Source: Lumnitzera littorea
Lineage: Eukaryota > Streptophyta > Magnoliopsida > Myrtales > Combretaceae
Assembly: GCA_024138015.1 (NCBI GenBank)
Contig: JAMXBB010000007.1
Location: 66,401,422 to 66,465,421, forward strand
DNA: 64,000 nucleotides
Direction of reading: 5' to 3'
Part shown: one piece after another, positions 1 through 10,348 of the stretch
Layout of the letters: the number at the start of each line of letters is the position of its first letter
Position numbering within the stretch: position 1 is the first letter of the stretch
Made by a program: the position numbers and the translations under genes
Notes under the pieces: model-generated
Database searches by the model: none
Seen by the model: the letters and a program-made list of their open reading frames with translations, nothing else
What the model was told of the DNA's origin: nothing

Positions 1-425
1 TATAGTCTTCTATGAAGTCATGCATCAAGTCATGAAATATGGCAATCATTACCCTTTGGCAAGTAACTCCTGCATTCTTGAGTCCAAACGACATGATTGT
101 GTAGTAGAAGTTTCCTATTGGCATTCTGAAAGTAGTGCATTTGGCATCTCTGGTAGCCATCTTTATTTGGTTATAGCCACTAAAGCCATTTATGAATGAG
201 AATAATTTATGTCTAATTTTGGCATCCACCAATGTGTCAATATTTGGCAGTAGGAAATCATCCTTTGGGCAAGTCTTATTAAGATCGCGAATGTCCATGC
301 AAACACATATGTGTCTATTCTTCTTTTTCACTAACACAATATTAGCTAGCCATGTAGGATGTTCAATTGGCTTAATGAAGCTAACTTGAAGCAATTTTTC
401 AATCTCTTCTTTTATTTATACTTCA
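1..425 (-). pseudogene. Ty3/gypsy reverse transcriptase fragment (element F), cut by the window edge
   Basis: The minus strand translates, reading from 425 down to 1, as the N-terminal half of a plant gypsy reverse transcriptase. Landmarks in order are PTWLANIVLVKKKN, MDIRDLNKTCPKDDF, FSFINGFSGYNQIKMA and FGLKNAGVTCQRVM. These are the fingers and palm blocks that precede the catalytic YxDD motif, which would lie off the left edge. The wording of the blocks is typical of Tat/Athila-type elements. The enzyme would copy element RNA into DNA inside the virus-like particle. The fragment continues upstream, to the right, into the protease-RT linker. It contains in-frame stops near 415-450, so it is a relic. 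It is the host sequence into which C1 inserted at 1181. Confidence 0.85.
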
Positions 426-1180
426 ATTTTAAGACGAAAGATTCACTATCCCTACTTTACTGGTTTAACCACAAGCACGATGTTTAATCTATGCATCAAT
501 AGACTAAGGTCCAATCCTAGCATTTCATCATATGTCCAAGCAAACGCTTTATTGTATTCCCTTAACAACTTTACTAAGTGGACCTTAATTTCTTACGACA
601 AATTCTTGCTAATGAAGATAAGTTGTGGGGACTCCTCTTGCCAAGTTTAACTCTTCAATCTCTTCAGCTTGAGGTTTCATTTGGTCTTGCATTTGAGGAG
701 GGGTAGGCTAGGTGCCTTGCATTGGTATGGGATTTGAGGAAGATAAAAAAGGCTTCCTCGGATCCCAAAGACCGTCATAAGCAATATACCCTTGGCCCCA
801 TCATCCTTGACAAAACTTTCTATTGCTTCAACATTTCTTTGCTTCTTCTTGCCCCTATGAGAGCCTTGCATTCTCCTCTTCTTCTTTTGTTTATCTTAGG
901 CCTCCTCCCATGTGAGCAATGGTATGCTGAAGGGTTTGGCAAGGGTAGTTTCTCTATCTTTAACATACTCATTAAAGAACTCTACATCTGCTAAATAAGA
1001 CTTGTTATGTTTAAATGGGTTCTTCATAGCTAGATTGAAAATATCTTTACATTTCTAATGGCCCTTGATGCACTAGTGCCATGTTGAGGGTACGAGGTTG
1101 TGATAGTGTAGCCACTTCCTCCCAACCAAAAGATTATTGGTATGGGTGCATCGATTACGTAGAATCATGTGGATCCCCGT
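426..1180 (-). pseudogene. Protease-RT linker of gypsy element F
   Basis: This is the minus-strand continuation of the same pol. Recognisable pieces are FAWTYDEMLGLDLSLLMHR at about 485-545, the conserved run before RT in Tat-type polyproteins, and FNEYVKDRETTLAKPFSIP at about 905-985. Frames change several times and stops are common, so this is a relic. Homology fades after about 1080. The last 100 bases before 1181 (GTTGTGATAGTGTAG and following) have no identified content. The abrupt change at 1181 is the left LTR of C1. Confidence 0.65.
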
Positions 1181-1543
1181 TGTCATGCCTTAAAGTGATA
1201 GAGTCGTAACAGCTCCACCATGCAAACCATTTTAAGATAGAAGCTGACTATACAACCACCATCTTAGACTTGGTTTATACAAGGTGTCCACGACTAACTC
1301 ACTTTAAAGTAAATATTTCATAAATTAAATAAATTATTTACCTAAGAAATTATGGAAATATTTATATACATTAGAATTTAAATATTACAGTTAATGTTTG
1401 AAAAGTTTCATCATACTATATTTTCTAAGTAATACATTATTCGAAAATAGAAGTTTCTAAAACAAAAGCTAAAACCTTAACAATATATCTGTTATTTAGA
1501 TGTGTTGCCTCACTCCCCAGTATCTAGTAGTTGGTCGAGGAAG

Positions 1544-1863
1544 GCTTACTTGTCTTATAGTTTGGGTGCTTTATCCGTTTATGCCTAGTCGATTAGAATT
1601 GAGAAAATTTTGTCCTTAAGTCTAGGCTTATTAATAATCCATGATCAACTTCCTTTCATAGTACTCTACCCCCAGGGGAAGTCGAATCCCTGTTGCCTCC
1701 TTAAAAGAGAGATGTCCTGAACTACTAGATGATAGGGGGATGTAGGTCTACTTCTTACCGAGTCAACGTAAGTTAAATGAAGTCTCCCTATACTAAAAAA
1801 AAAAAAATCATATTCATATATATTAGAAGTTCCTGGATGTGGTGTCTTCCATTCCACTTCAAG
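1544..1863. other. Inserted block carrying a plastid-type trnE copy
   Basis: The block is absent from the paired LTR at the matching place, about 27960-27975, where flanking sequence resumes. It contains a 73-bp tRNA-Glu sequence of plastid type and an A14 run at about 1796-1809. It is best explained as a small plastid DNA insertion into the nuclear LTR. A tRNA-derived SINE is the alternative. The remaining flanks were not recognised. Confidence 0.55.
1667..1739 (-). pseudogene. trnE: Plastid-type tRNA-Glu (trnE-UUC) relic
   Basis: Read on the minus strand, this matches the chloroplast trnE-UUC as I know it over its full 73 nt. It has the D-arm TTCAGGACATC, an anticodon-stem region CTCTTTTAAGGAG, the T-arm GGATTCGACTTCC and the 3' end CCTGGGGGTA. 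Differences are almost all G-to-A or C-to-T, including the anticodon region (TTC read as TTT), so it is a non-functional nuclear copy. The normal plastid neighbours trnY and trnT were not recognised in the flanks. Confidence 0.75.
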
Positions 1864-4595
1864 GTAAATATAGGTCACTTCCTAGTTAGCACCTGTAACA
1901 ACGTAAGTTGGGATAGAGACTTAAAACTATACAGCAAACACAAATAGGGTTATCAACCAAATTATTAGGTGCAATGCATGTTCAAGCAAATATCATCGTA
2001 AGACGTTGTTTGGCCAATCGCAAGATTAGAGAAATTGCACCTGCTCTAATTCGAGTTAAGGAGTTTCTGTTAATGCAATAGCTCATAACCAAACCTATGC
2101 TTTTGCAATTGAAACACCAATCCTTTTGCGACTACCTTCAAACCATTGACTTCACTCTTGCCACGACCTCCTCATTTGTCACTTAGTTCGACTAAGGATA
2201 AAGAAGGAACCAATTATGCTATCCAATGCTATCCAATACTATCCATTTTAAAAGGGTTCGGTATTTGGCTAGAGAATCCTAATGTTCCCTTAATAAGTTG
2301 CGCTGTAAATCCAATTTAGAATTATAAGTCATATATTTAGTTAAATCTGGTTTAAAGTGTTTAATCATTTTAAACAAATCACACAAATACAAGCTAAAGT
2401 AGCAAATTAGAATCATATCAGCAGTTTAGAACAAGCACATGCTCATAACCAACTATCTAACAAGCATAATCAAGTACAATTTCAATCCTCCAAGTACTGC
2501 AAATTAGTACTTCGAAATACAGTAATGTATTAATCCTAACTTACTTGGACTCTTCGCTTACTCATTCGAGGTACGACTCGCTTAGGCCATTGTTGATAAT
2601 CCCTATATTACAAATATTGTTTTAGTGTGTGTATGTAATTATCTTATATAAACTTCATTTTATAGTTCCTTTATGTTATCTTTAATTTAGGGTATTTAGT
2701 ATACTTAATTATTCAAGTTTTTAAGTCTCTTAAAATTGTTTCTAATTTAGATTGAGTTCTAATTCAATTTTGAAGTCGGTTTTTAAATTAGGTTTTTAAC
2801 TTAGTTTTCAATTAGAGATTTTATACATAAACCCAAGGAAATCATTCCGACTCATAATATGAAATTAATCACATTATTTTCGGATATCTTAAATATTGTT
2901 TTTCATCTCTAACCAATGTTTTAGTCTACGCAGTATATCTTAATTCTAATTTAACTACCAAATTTACTTTCACTGTGAGAAAATCTAATGTTTTTCATAT
3001 AATTACCCTTATTTAAGTTTTCTACCAAATTTATTACATATTTCTATTATTGGTATAATATCAATTTTAATATAATATTTTCATACTCATCAATTTCTTA
3101 TACTTATATATTATACATTATCACTTAATATGTACATAATATACACATCTAATATTCCCATCATTCCAAATATCACCTCTTAACATCAATCAACATCTCA
3201 AAATACTTTGATTCATCCCAAATTAGAATTTATACCAAATTACCCTAAATTATATAATTAGCTTAAAATATACCATTTTTACCTATTACATATATACTAC
3301 ATAATTCCCTAATAATTACATCTAATATCTTAAATGCTACAAATAGCATACTTCATCTTATTTTAATGTTCTAAAACATATAATTATGCACTAAATTAAT
3401 AATTACCCATTTAATTACTTAATTAGCCTCAAATTACCTATTTTATGCATCATTTTAAAGTCTAAAAATTATCTAAAAATTTTAAAAATTCATTTTTAAA
3501 TAAGGGTTTTATAACCTTGTTCTATAAGCCCTAAGTAGTCTACACAAAAATTTTGAGCCTAAAACTATACTCTTAAGATTATTTATTTCTAATTCAAACA
3601 AAGCTCCAATTTGTAGTTTCTTAAGGATGGTATAATTTTAGACACAAAATCATCAAACTAAAATTTTTCCATAAATCTACATACTTAAAAACCCTAGAAT
3701 ACTAAATTTCACCATTTTCTAAGCATATTTAGTTTTTTTAATAAAATATGAAAAATTAGAAGGATAATCGGACTCATTGGAATTGGTGGCTCCAGTCATC
3801 GCCGAACACCACAGCATTGTTGGCCGATTTGGGTGCTGCCACTACCTTGTGGTGGTGGTGGCCGTCCACTCCCAAGTTACGGTTGAGTTGGGGATCTCGT
3901 TATATGCTCTATTTATACTATAATTTTCTAAATTTTTGTAAATTTAGTTTCTCCTCTTTTCTCTCCTCTCTCTAATTTTTTTCTTTTTTTATTCCTAACT
4001 ATCTAAAATGAGGAGTGAGAGTGATATTTAGAATTTATAGGGTTGGTTTGATTTTTTTCTTCCAATTTTCACTTGACATTTATCTCTTATCCTCTTCCAA
4101 TTTACTTTTAGTTTGTCTTAATTAGATTAGTTAATTTTATTTATTCAATCTAAGCTATCACGCCTCAATTCTAGACAATTCCATATTTTCCCATAATTTT
4201 CTTGATTTTTATTTAATTATTTATTCATTTTCTTTAATTTATTAACATTATTTTGGCATATTTCGCACATTTTAAGTAATTTCACGTATTCCTACCTATA
4301 TATAAATACATATATGGTATAAATAAATACTCCTAAATATTATTTAAGTTATTTTATGATTTTTGGTATGTATATAATTTATCTCTATTGATTCATTAGT
4401 TATTGAAACTTGTTTTATACGTTTCCGATAAATAATAAGAATTTTACATATAATTCAATATTATAATAATTAATTATTTTATTCTTTATTTTCCTAAATC
4501 CAAACTCACAAAATCACTCTTACTAATATTCCTAGCTTCGTCGTAAAATTTGGGCTAAATAATTGAACCCTAAATACTTGATTGTAGGTCTTATA

Positions 4596-5061
4596 TTTCC
4601 AACCCCCTTTACAATAATTTCGTCTTCAAAATTACTGTATATCTATGTATCACTCAATTAACAAAAATAGTAGTTTATATTCTTTTACTATCATAGGAAT
4701 CAGAAGAATTACAAGGAATGTTTTATATTTGCTAAATTCTGTTTTATAATAACTTAAATACACATCCCATTATATCTTCACATATCCTATGTCTCAACTT
4801 CTTTAACTTCTGAACCTGATTATCCACTATTTTTGTGGGCTACTTCACAACTTCAAAACCCTTCTTTCATTCCACTAAACTATCTTCTAGTGAAGCCTCT
4901 AAATCATCTTCTAATTAAGTTCTTACTACTTCTCTATCCGAACCTTTACTTGACCTTTTTATTTATCTCTTAAATTCCCATCTCATTTTCTTCCTTTGCA
5001 TTTTCTACTTTGATATTATTCAATCTTATTTCATCACTACAACTATTTACTCATATTATAT
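4596..5061 (-). pseudogene. 3' end of C1 pol and polypurine tract
   Basis: On the minus strand the segment ends with a purine tract (GTAAAGGGGGTTGGAAA, 4596-4612) directly against the LTR. Just before it lies a short stretch reading NFEDEI, reminiscent of the extreme C-terminus of Tekay/Del-type polyproteins. Upstream is heavily decayed DNA with a weak resemblance to the region after integrase (QVQKLKKLRHR at about 4800-4840). It is interrupted at 5062 by element D and resumes at 14613. Identification rests on short motifs and position. Confidence 0.5.
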
Positions 5062-5154
5062 TGTAGACACTTCATTTTTGCTAATTTTTTATTAATTGAG
5101 GTAGGTTAATTAATAAACAAAAAAGTAGAGAAAAAAAAGAGAATCATATCAAGT

Positions 5155-5290
5155 TATGTTGTATCGAGTTAAGTTGAATTATATCAAGTCAAGTCGTAGC
5201 AAGTTGAGTCATAAGTCGAGTTGTATTGGGTTGAATTGAATTGAGTTGGGTTGGGTTGGGTTGGGTTAGATTAAATTGAGTTGAGTTGTT
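5155..5290 (+). repeat. Pentameric TTGAG/TTGGG run in LTR
   Basis: Imperfect 5-bp repeats (AAGTCGTAGC, then GTTGAGTC, then four TTGGG units near 5245-5265). The partner LTR has a shorter version at about 12960-13070, so repeat number changed after insertion. Confidence 0.7.
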
Positions 5291-5679
5291 GGATTAGTTG
5301 ACGATATGGGCTTAATTAGTTTTGGGCCAAACCAATATAAAATAAAATTCATCTAATTTAAGGACTTAAATCAAATTAGGGAATTATTAGGCTAAATTAT
5401 AATGGATCGGATCGAGCCTTGGAAGAAATAAATGGCCCAAAATAACTAGGGTTTCTAGTAGTTAGGGTAAATCTTGAAAGATTTAATTTTGAGCTTATAA
5501 ATAACACATTGATAGGGGTTTTAAGGATGGTTTTTTTTTTTTTAATCACACTCCTACCCAAAATACCACACAAACACCACCATGCCACCATACAACCACC
5601 ACGCAATACCACATAGTACCACCCTAGCATTACCGCACAACCACTACAGTTACTGTTCGTGCTCTCGTCCATCAGTACT

Positions 5680-5890
5680 CAACGTCGCCCAGCATCGCCC
5701 AGCAACGCCCAGCTAGTTGGCCAATCTTTCACCTAGCTAGTCAGCCAATCTTTCGCCTAGCCAGTTGCCTAGTCTCTTGCCTAGCCAATCGCCTAGCGTC
5801 GCTTGGCCTATAGCCCAGTAATGCCCAACATCGCCTAGTCTATCGCCTAGCCTATCGCTTAGCAGCACCTAATCCACTACCTAACACCAA
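5680..5890 (+). repeat. Short CGCCCAGC/CGCCTAGC repeats in LTR
   Basis: Imperfect repeats of about 10-20 bp built on GCCCAGC and TCGCCTAGCC. A counterpart lies at 13440-13690. Many units differ only as CCCAG versus CCTAG, consistent with cytosine deamination. Role unknown. Confidence 0.6.
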
Positions 5891-6826
5891 CACGATCCGA
5901 CGCTCGGTAAATTTTCATGAATTTTATATATTTATTTATTTCATTAATTTTTATTAATTTACTTTATTAGTTATGTTTTTTTTATTAACTATTTTTGCAT
6001 TTAAGTGCAAGTTTTTTATTCTTATTGCAAATTTTTTATTTTCCAATAAAATTTGGTTGAATTAACTTTTTTTTTTAAAAAAATCATGTTTTTTTTTAAA
6101 TAAAAAAATATATATTTTGACATATAGTGGTTTTGAAAAATAAAAAAATCTTAAATTGAGTTTTTTCAAAAAGATTCGGTTAGTTAGGGTTATTTTATTT
6201 AATTTGGAAAAATTAGATTTTTTTTAAGTTTGTTTTTTTAAAATAACAAATTGATAAAATACATAAACTTAGCTTAGTTTTCAATATAAAAATGACCCAC
6301 TTACTAAAAATTTTATAAAAAAAGAGAAATACGTCCGGTTTAATCCTGAATGGTAGGTACGTAGATACTTTTGGGGTAATTGTATAAAAAAAAAAAATTT
6401 CCCTTTTCTTGAAAATTTGTAATAATAAAAAATAATAAAAATCACTTTAGTTATTTTTTTTGTTTATTTAGGTATATTTTTAGAATTGTTAGAAAATTAT
6501 AAAAAATAAAAGCCCATCAATATCAATTTTTTTTTTATTTTTACATAGTGACTTAGTCTTAATAGATTAACCCCCGAACTTGGTTTTCTTTAGTTTAATT
6601 TTCTAAAAATCATTTTTTTAGAATATTTGCAAACTAATGGCCAATTTAGGATTTTTCCACCCGAAAGTCCTAATTTCATCTTTTTACCAATTGAACTAGT
6701 TGACTACTCCAATTTTTAAATATTTTAGAAAAATATTTCCTTAATTTAATGTCGAGTAATTTATATTAAACGGGTTGGGCTTAATATAGGTTAAATTAAG
6801 GAAATTGAAATAAGGCTCGATAAAAT

Positions 6827-6844
6827 TGGCGACTCTACTAGGGA
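6827..6844 (+). promoter_or_regulatory. Primer-binding site of element D
   Basis: TGGCGACTCTACTAGGGA lies four bases after the 5' LTR. The same site, TGGCGACTCCACTGGGAA, occurs in G2. This type is known from Tat/Ogre-lineage elements and is usually attributed to tRNA-Arg. The tRNA assignment is from memory and was not tested. Confidence 0.8.
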
Positions 6845-8413
6845 TGCTTAGTAGGCTAGTTATGTGAAAATTAAAAAATTATTGATGGGCTTTTATATTA
6901 TTATTTTATTTATGTATTGTATTATAGTTGTACTAATTGTTTTTAGTGATGTAGGCCCTAAGAGAAAAAAAAAAAAAAAGCCCGGCTCAATGGGCCTTCT
7001 TGAGGAATTAGAAAAAAATCGGGGGGGGGGGGGGGTGGATTCTTTTTTCATTTTTAATAATCATTTGCGTGTTTAGATGTGGTCAGACTTGAGCCACCTT
7101 AAGAACTTAAGACAGGCCGCCATTATGTAACCCTCAAGTTGCTGGGGTCTTTACCTCTGCCTAGTGGTGATAGACGATCCCATTCAAGCTTTGATATAGC
7201 CTATTAGACTTCTCTTCGGAAAGTTTAGGAGCTATAGAGCCTGAGACTTGTAAACCCTACCTTCTTGCATCGTTTTTTTTTTTTAAAGGGGTAGTTATTT
7301 TTAAATTATAGGAAAATCCTGATTTAATTTGCGGTTGGTTCATCGTCCATTTTTAATTAAAAAAGTCAATAACCCTTATATATAAGTATACACGAACTTC
7401 ATTTTTATTAAATCTTATTTTGAATATACTTATATATAATGGTGCTCTTTGACTGTAGATTTATCATATTCCCTATAGTTTATTAATGACCAACTCTATT
7501 GCATTGCACGCGTGTATAGCATCTTGCATCACATTTATTTTGCATAGTTGTTTGTATATACTATCTTTTGTAATATATGTACATCTTGTAGGTTTTGTTT
7601 TATTTCATCAGTAATAGGTTGTACAATATAACATTTAACATAAAATGCTCAAAATCATTAGTATTCCCCATGTGCCAATATTAAAAAAAAAAAAAACTTT
7701 TATATCAACTTATGATTTTTTTTTTTTTTTTTGCATATAATCAAGGAAACTAATAATTATAAAGATTATTATGGAATTGTCATTTTTTTAAAAAAAACTT
7801 TCTAACATTTAAAAAAAAAACTTTCAAAAGATATTTTATTATAAAAAAACCAGTTTTATGATAATTATTTACTTGGTTGATTTCTATTGTAATGCTCCAC
7901 TTATACCATATTGTTAGGAACTAACAAAATAAAAAAAAAAAGATTTAATCATTAGATTTCCATTGTGAATTATTTTCTATCTTAAGGCTATTAATCTTGT
8001 AAATGTCTAAGTTCTTATTCTTCATATTTAGCCCTTAGGTTATCATGGTCCTAATAGAGTTTTCTCTATGAATCGCCACCCTTGTGTCATTTATTTAATA
8101 AGTTTCTCATTATAAAATAATTTCCACTTCTCCATATCATCTTTGTAATATTATCATCATCTTATGCCCTTAGTCGTCAGTCCTAATGTTTTTTTTTTTT
8201 ATTTAAATTCGTCGATGTTAGTATTAGGCTTCTTTAACATAAAATAAGCATTGATTTTCTTATAAAAGTTTTCAAAAAAAAAAAAGAATTTTCAAAACTA
8301 AAAACTTGATGCAATATTACTAACAAGAAGGTATTCTTACAGGCTTTGAAAAATTGCTTTTTAAGTGATCTGGTCCAACTTGAAGCTCGTAATCACTCGT
8401 TTTCAAAAATAAG
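6845..8413 (+). other. 5' untranslated leader of element D
   Basis: A 1.6-kb AT-rich region between the primer-binding site and gag. It holds a conserved leader block at 7076-7235, a 14-G homopolymer at about 7021-7034, and many A/T tracts. No credible ORF was seen; a 70-codon ORF at 6864-7076 is low-complexity. Confidence 0.65.
7076..7235 (+). promoter_or_regulatory. Conserved leader block, D copy
   Basis: GGTCAGACTTGAGCCACC followed by a run around GCCATTATGTAA is the sense-strand counterpart of blocks in G2 (two copies) and G1 (one copy), all a few hundred bases downstream of the primer-binding site. Its conservation in non-coding leader RNA suggests an RNA signal such as packaging or dimerisation. 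That role is inference. Confidence 0.55.
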
Positions 8414-9360
8414 ATGTCTAAAGCTCTTGAACATAGAATAACCACAATTGAAGGGGTTTTGGGAAAGCATGCGAAGCAAGTCGAGACCATGGCCTATGCC
8501 CAAGCCTAGGGGCCTATTGACATACCATCTAAGACAAACAAGTCTGAAGAGTTGCTAGTTCATGGGCTCAACAATAGCAGCAAAGGCTTGGGGAAGGAAT
8601 TGGTGTAGAAATTGATGAAGATGGAAGAAGAAATCTTCCAGAAAATTGAAGAGAAAATGGGAGTTCTCAAGGATCATGATGTGTAGAGTGATCTGGGCTT
8701 GAGTAATATTTGTGCTTTTGAAGACCATGGGTTACCCAAGAAGTTTAAGGTACCAAATTTCGAAAAGTATGATGGAATAGGTTATCCTAAACTTCACCTT
8801 AAGTTTTATGTTCGCAAGATGACCCAATTCTGTGAATATGAGTAGTTGATGATTCAAACTTTCTAAGATTGCCTAACTGGGTCGGCGTTGATTTGGTATG
8901 CCCAACAAAACTTAGTTAAGCTTCATACTTAGGATAAGCTAACTCAAGCCTTTTATCAATAGTACAAGTTCAATGAAGAATTGGCTCCATCCTTGATGGA
9001 TTTGAATAACAAGAAAATGGAGCTGATTGAGTCCTTTAAGGAGTATACCTAGAGATGGAGATCTACAGTCGCTCAATCTACAATACAATTGCTAGAAAAT
9101 GAATTGATCAACACATTCATCTGCACATTAAGTGAACCTTATTATAATCCCCTCTTAGGCCATATTATTTCTACGTTTGCATATGTAGTTGCAACTGGTA
9201 GTCGCATTGAAGATCCTATTAGAGTGGAGAGATTGATAGGGAAAGGATTAGCCCCATTAGATTTAGAGGCCGCTGTGAACACTACAATGTCCTTTCTAAT
9301 GATACACAAGCCTAGTGCCTTAAGCATTGGTCTAAAGCTTAAGGAAAATAAGCTAAACTA
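8414..9360 (+). pseudogene. Element D gag, matrix/capsid region
   Basis: The start is the ATG of MSKALEHRITTIEGVLGKH. The capsid core reads with landmarks KVPNFEKYDGIGYP, YVRKMTQFCEY, LTGSALIWYAQQNL and AFYQ/YKFNEELAPSLMDL, the retrotransposon gag fold that packages element RNA. The last open segment, 9089-9361, is uninterrupted for 90 codons. About ten in-frame stops break the frame, nearly all TAG or TAA where glutamine (CAG/CAA) is expected from the G1 homologue, with no obvious frameshift. G1 gag aligns block for block, and at one site G1 retains Q where D has a stop, and the reverse at another. Confidence 0.85.
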
Positions 9361-10348
9361 GAAATCACCTAAAAGGAGGTCCATTCATATCCTAATTCCT
9401 ATGTCTCGGGTCTATCGCCGCCTAAAAGAAAAGCGTTTACTGCATCCTAAGACTCCAACACCAAGGTATAAACCTCGGAAATATGATCCCAATGCACAAT
9501 GTGAGTACTACATGGGTTAGTAAGGGCATGCTACTGACCATTGCTAAGAGTTGAAGAATAAAGTCTAAGATTTGATTGATAAAAAATTAGTCCAGTTGGA
9601 CTGCATTAGGGATCCAAGGCCCAATTTCTATATAGAGCCCATTATCAACATGATACAAGGATTGGAAAAGTTGCTAGAAAGAGATTTAAATTGTCAAGTC
9701 CAGGAGGCATGTTACTGCCAAGGTTTGGAAGAAAGGGTTGCTATCCTAGAAGAAAAGTTGGTGATATTAGAAGAAAAGCTCACTAGCATGGAAATGGCAA
9801 TGGGTTATGTGCTCAAGCAGCTTAGAAACCTACATCTTAATATGAAGTTACAGCCCAAGCCTGAAGAAGATTCAATGAAAGAGAATTCAGGAACGAAAGT
9901 GCCAACTGGGAAAGCCTAGAATCAAGACAAGCCCATCCACAACAAAAGGAGGTGATTTGCATAGTTCAATATTTCAATGGCCTAAGTGTTCAAATAATTA
10001 AGAGATGTAGAATTACTGACATGAGAAAACCCAACAAAGAAATACAAGCCAATGGATCGTAACCCCAACAAATGGTATGACTATCATGTGGGCCAAGTAG
10101 GGCATACCACTGAAGATTGTTAGAGATTAAAGCATAAGATGCAAAATTTGATTGATGTAAAGATTATCCAACCAAGTTTTCTAGAGACTGATGGGTTAAT
10201 TAGCAGTGGTATTCCTTCCCCAGGTTTTGAAAAAGCATTAACTAGACAAATTCTAGTATTAGGCATTGAGGGTCTACTACTATCATCTAATAAGGTGGTT
10301 CGCCATTTGAAGCAATTGGGTATATCTCCAAAAGATCAATTCAATTGA
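9361..10348 (+). pseudogene. Element D gag C-terminal part with two zinc-knuckle modules and a coiled coil
   Basis: Two copies of a degenerate nucleocapsid knuckle flank a coiled coil. The first (about 9500-9595) reads C-EYYMG-xx-GHATDHC followed by ELKNKV/DLID; the second (about 10069-10165) reads YDYHVGQVGHTTEDC followed by RLKHKMQNLID, its first Cys changed to Tyr. Between them an open 115-codon stretch (9572-9919) carries leucine/glutamate heptads (LEERVAILEEKLVILEEKL). The last open piece (10139-10348) ends at TGA 10346. The region would bind RNA. The G1 family has a single module, so a duplication in D is inferred. Stops are mostly TAG/TAA. Confidence 0.65.

Larger units (their letters stand above)
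1181..4595 (-). repeat. Left (3') LTR of chromovirus-like gypsy element C1
   Basis: The segment starts TGTCATGCC, matching the cleaner family copy at 63684 (TGTCACGCCCC). Its first 2 kb align with the right LTR at 27602-29293, apart from an extra block of about 315 bp at 1544-1863. The right end is placed near 4595, where a sequence resembling GGTCTTACA (here GGTCTTATA) meets a polypurine tract on the minus strand. The left side lacks a primer-binding site while the right LTR has one, so the element runs on the minus strand and this is its 3' LTR. A GC-richer patch at 3765-3895 interrupts otherwise AT-rich DNA. The exact right end is inferred. Confidence 0.75.
5062..6822 (+). repeat. 5' LTR of element D
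   Basis: Begins TGTAGACAC and ends GGCTCGATA (the 3' copy ends CGACA). It aligns along its whole 1.76 kb with 12854-14612. Internally it has a TTGAG/TTGGG pentamer run at about 5155-5290, a poly-T at 5530, and a C-rich stretch of short GCCCAGC/GCCTAGC repeats at 5680-5890. AT-rich U5-like DNA fills the rest. Differences from the 3' LTR look mainly like transitions. Confidence 0.9.

Noticed and set aside
1667..1739. Functional nuclear tRNA-Glu gene
   Set aside because: Anticodon base and several stem positions are changed, and the best match is the plastid gene.
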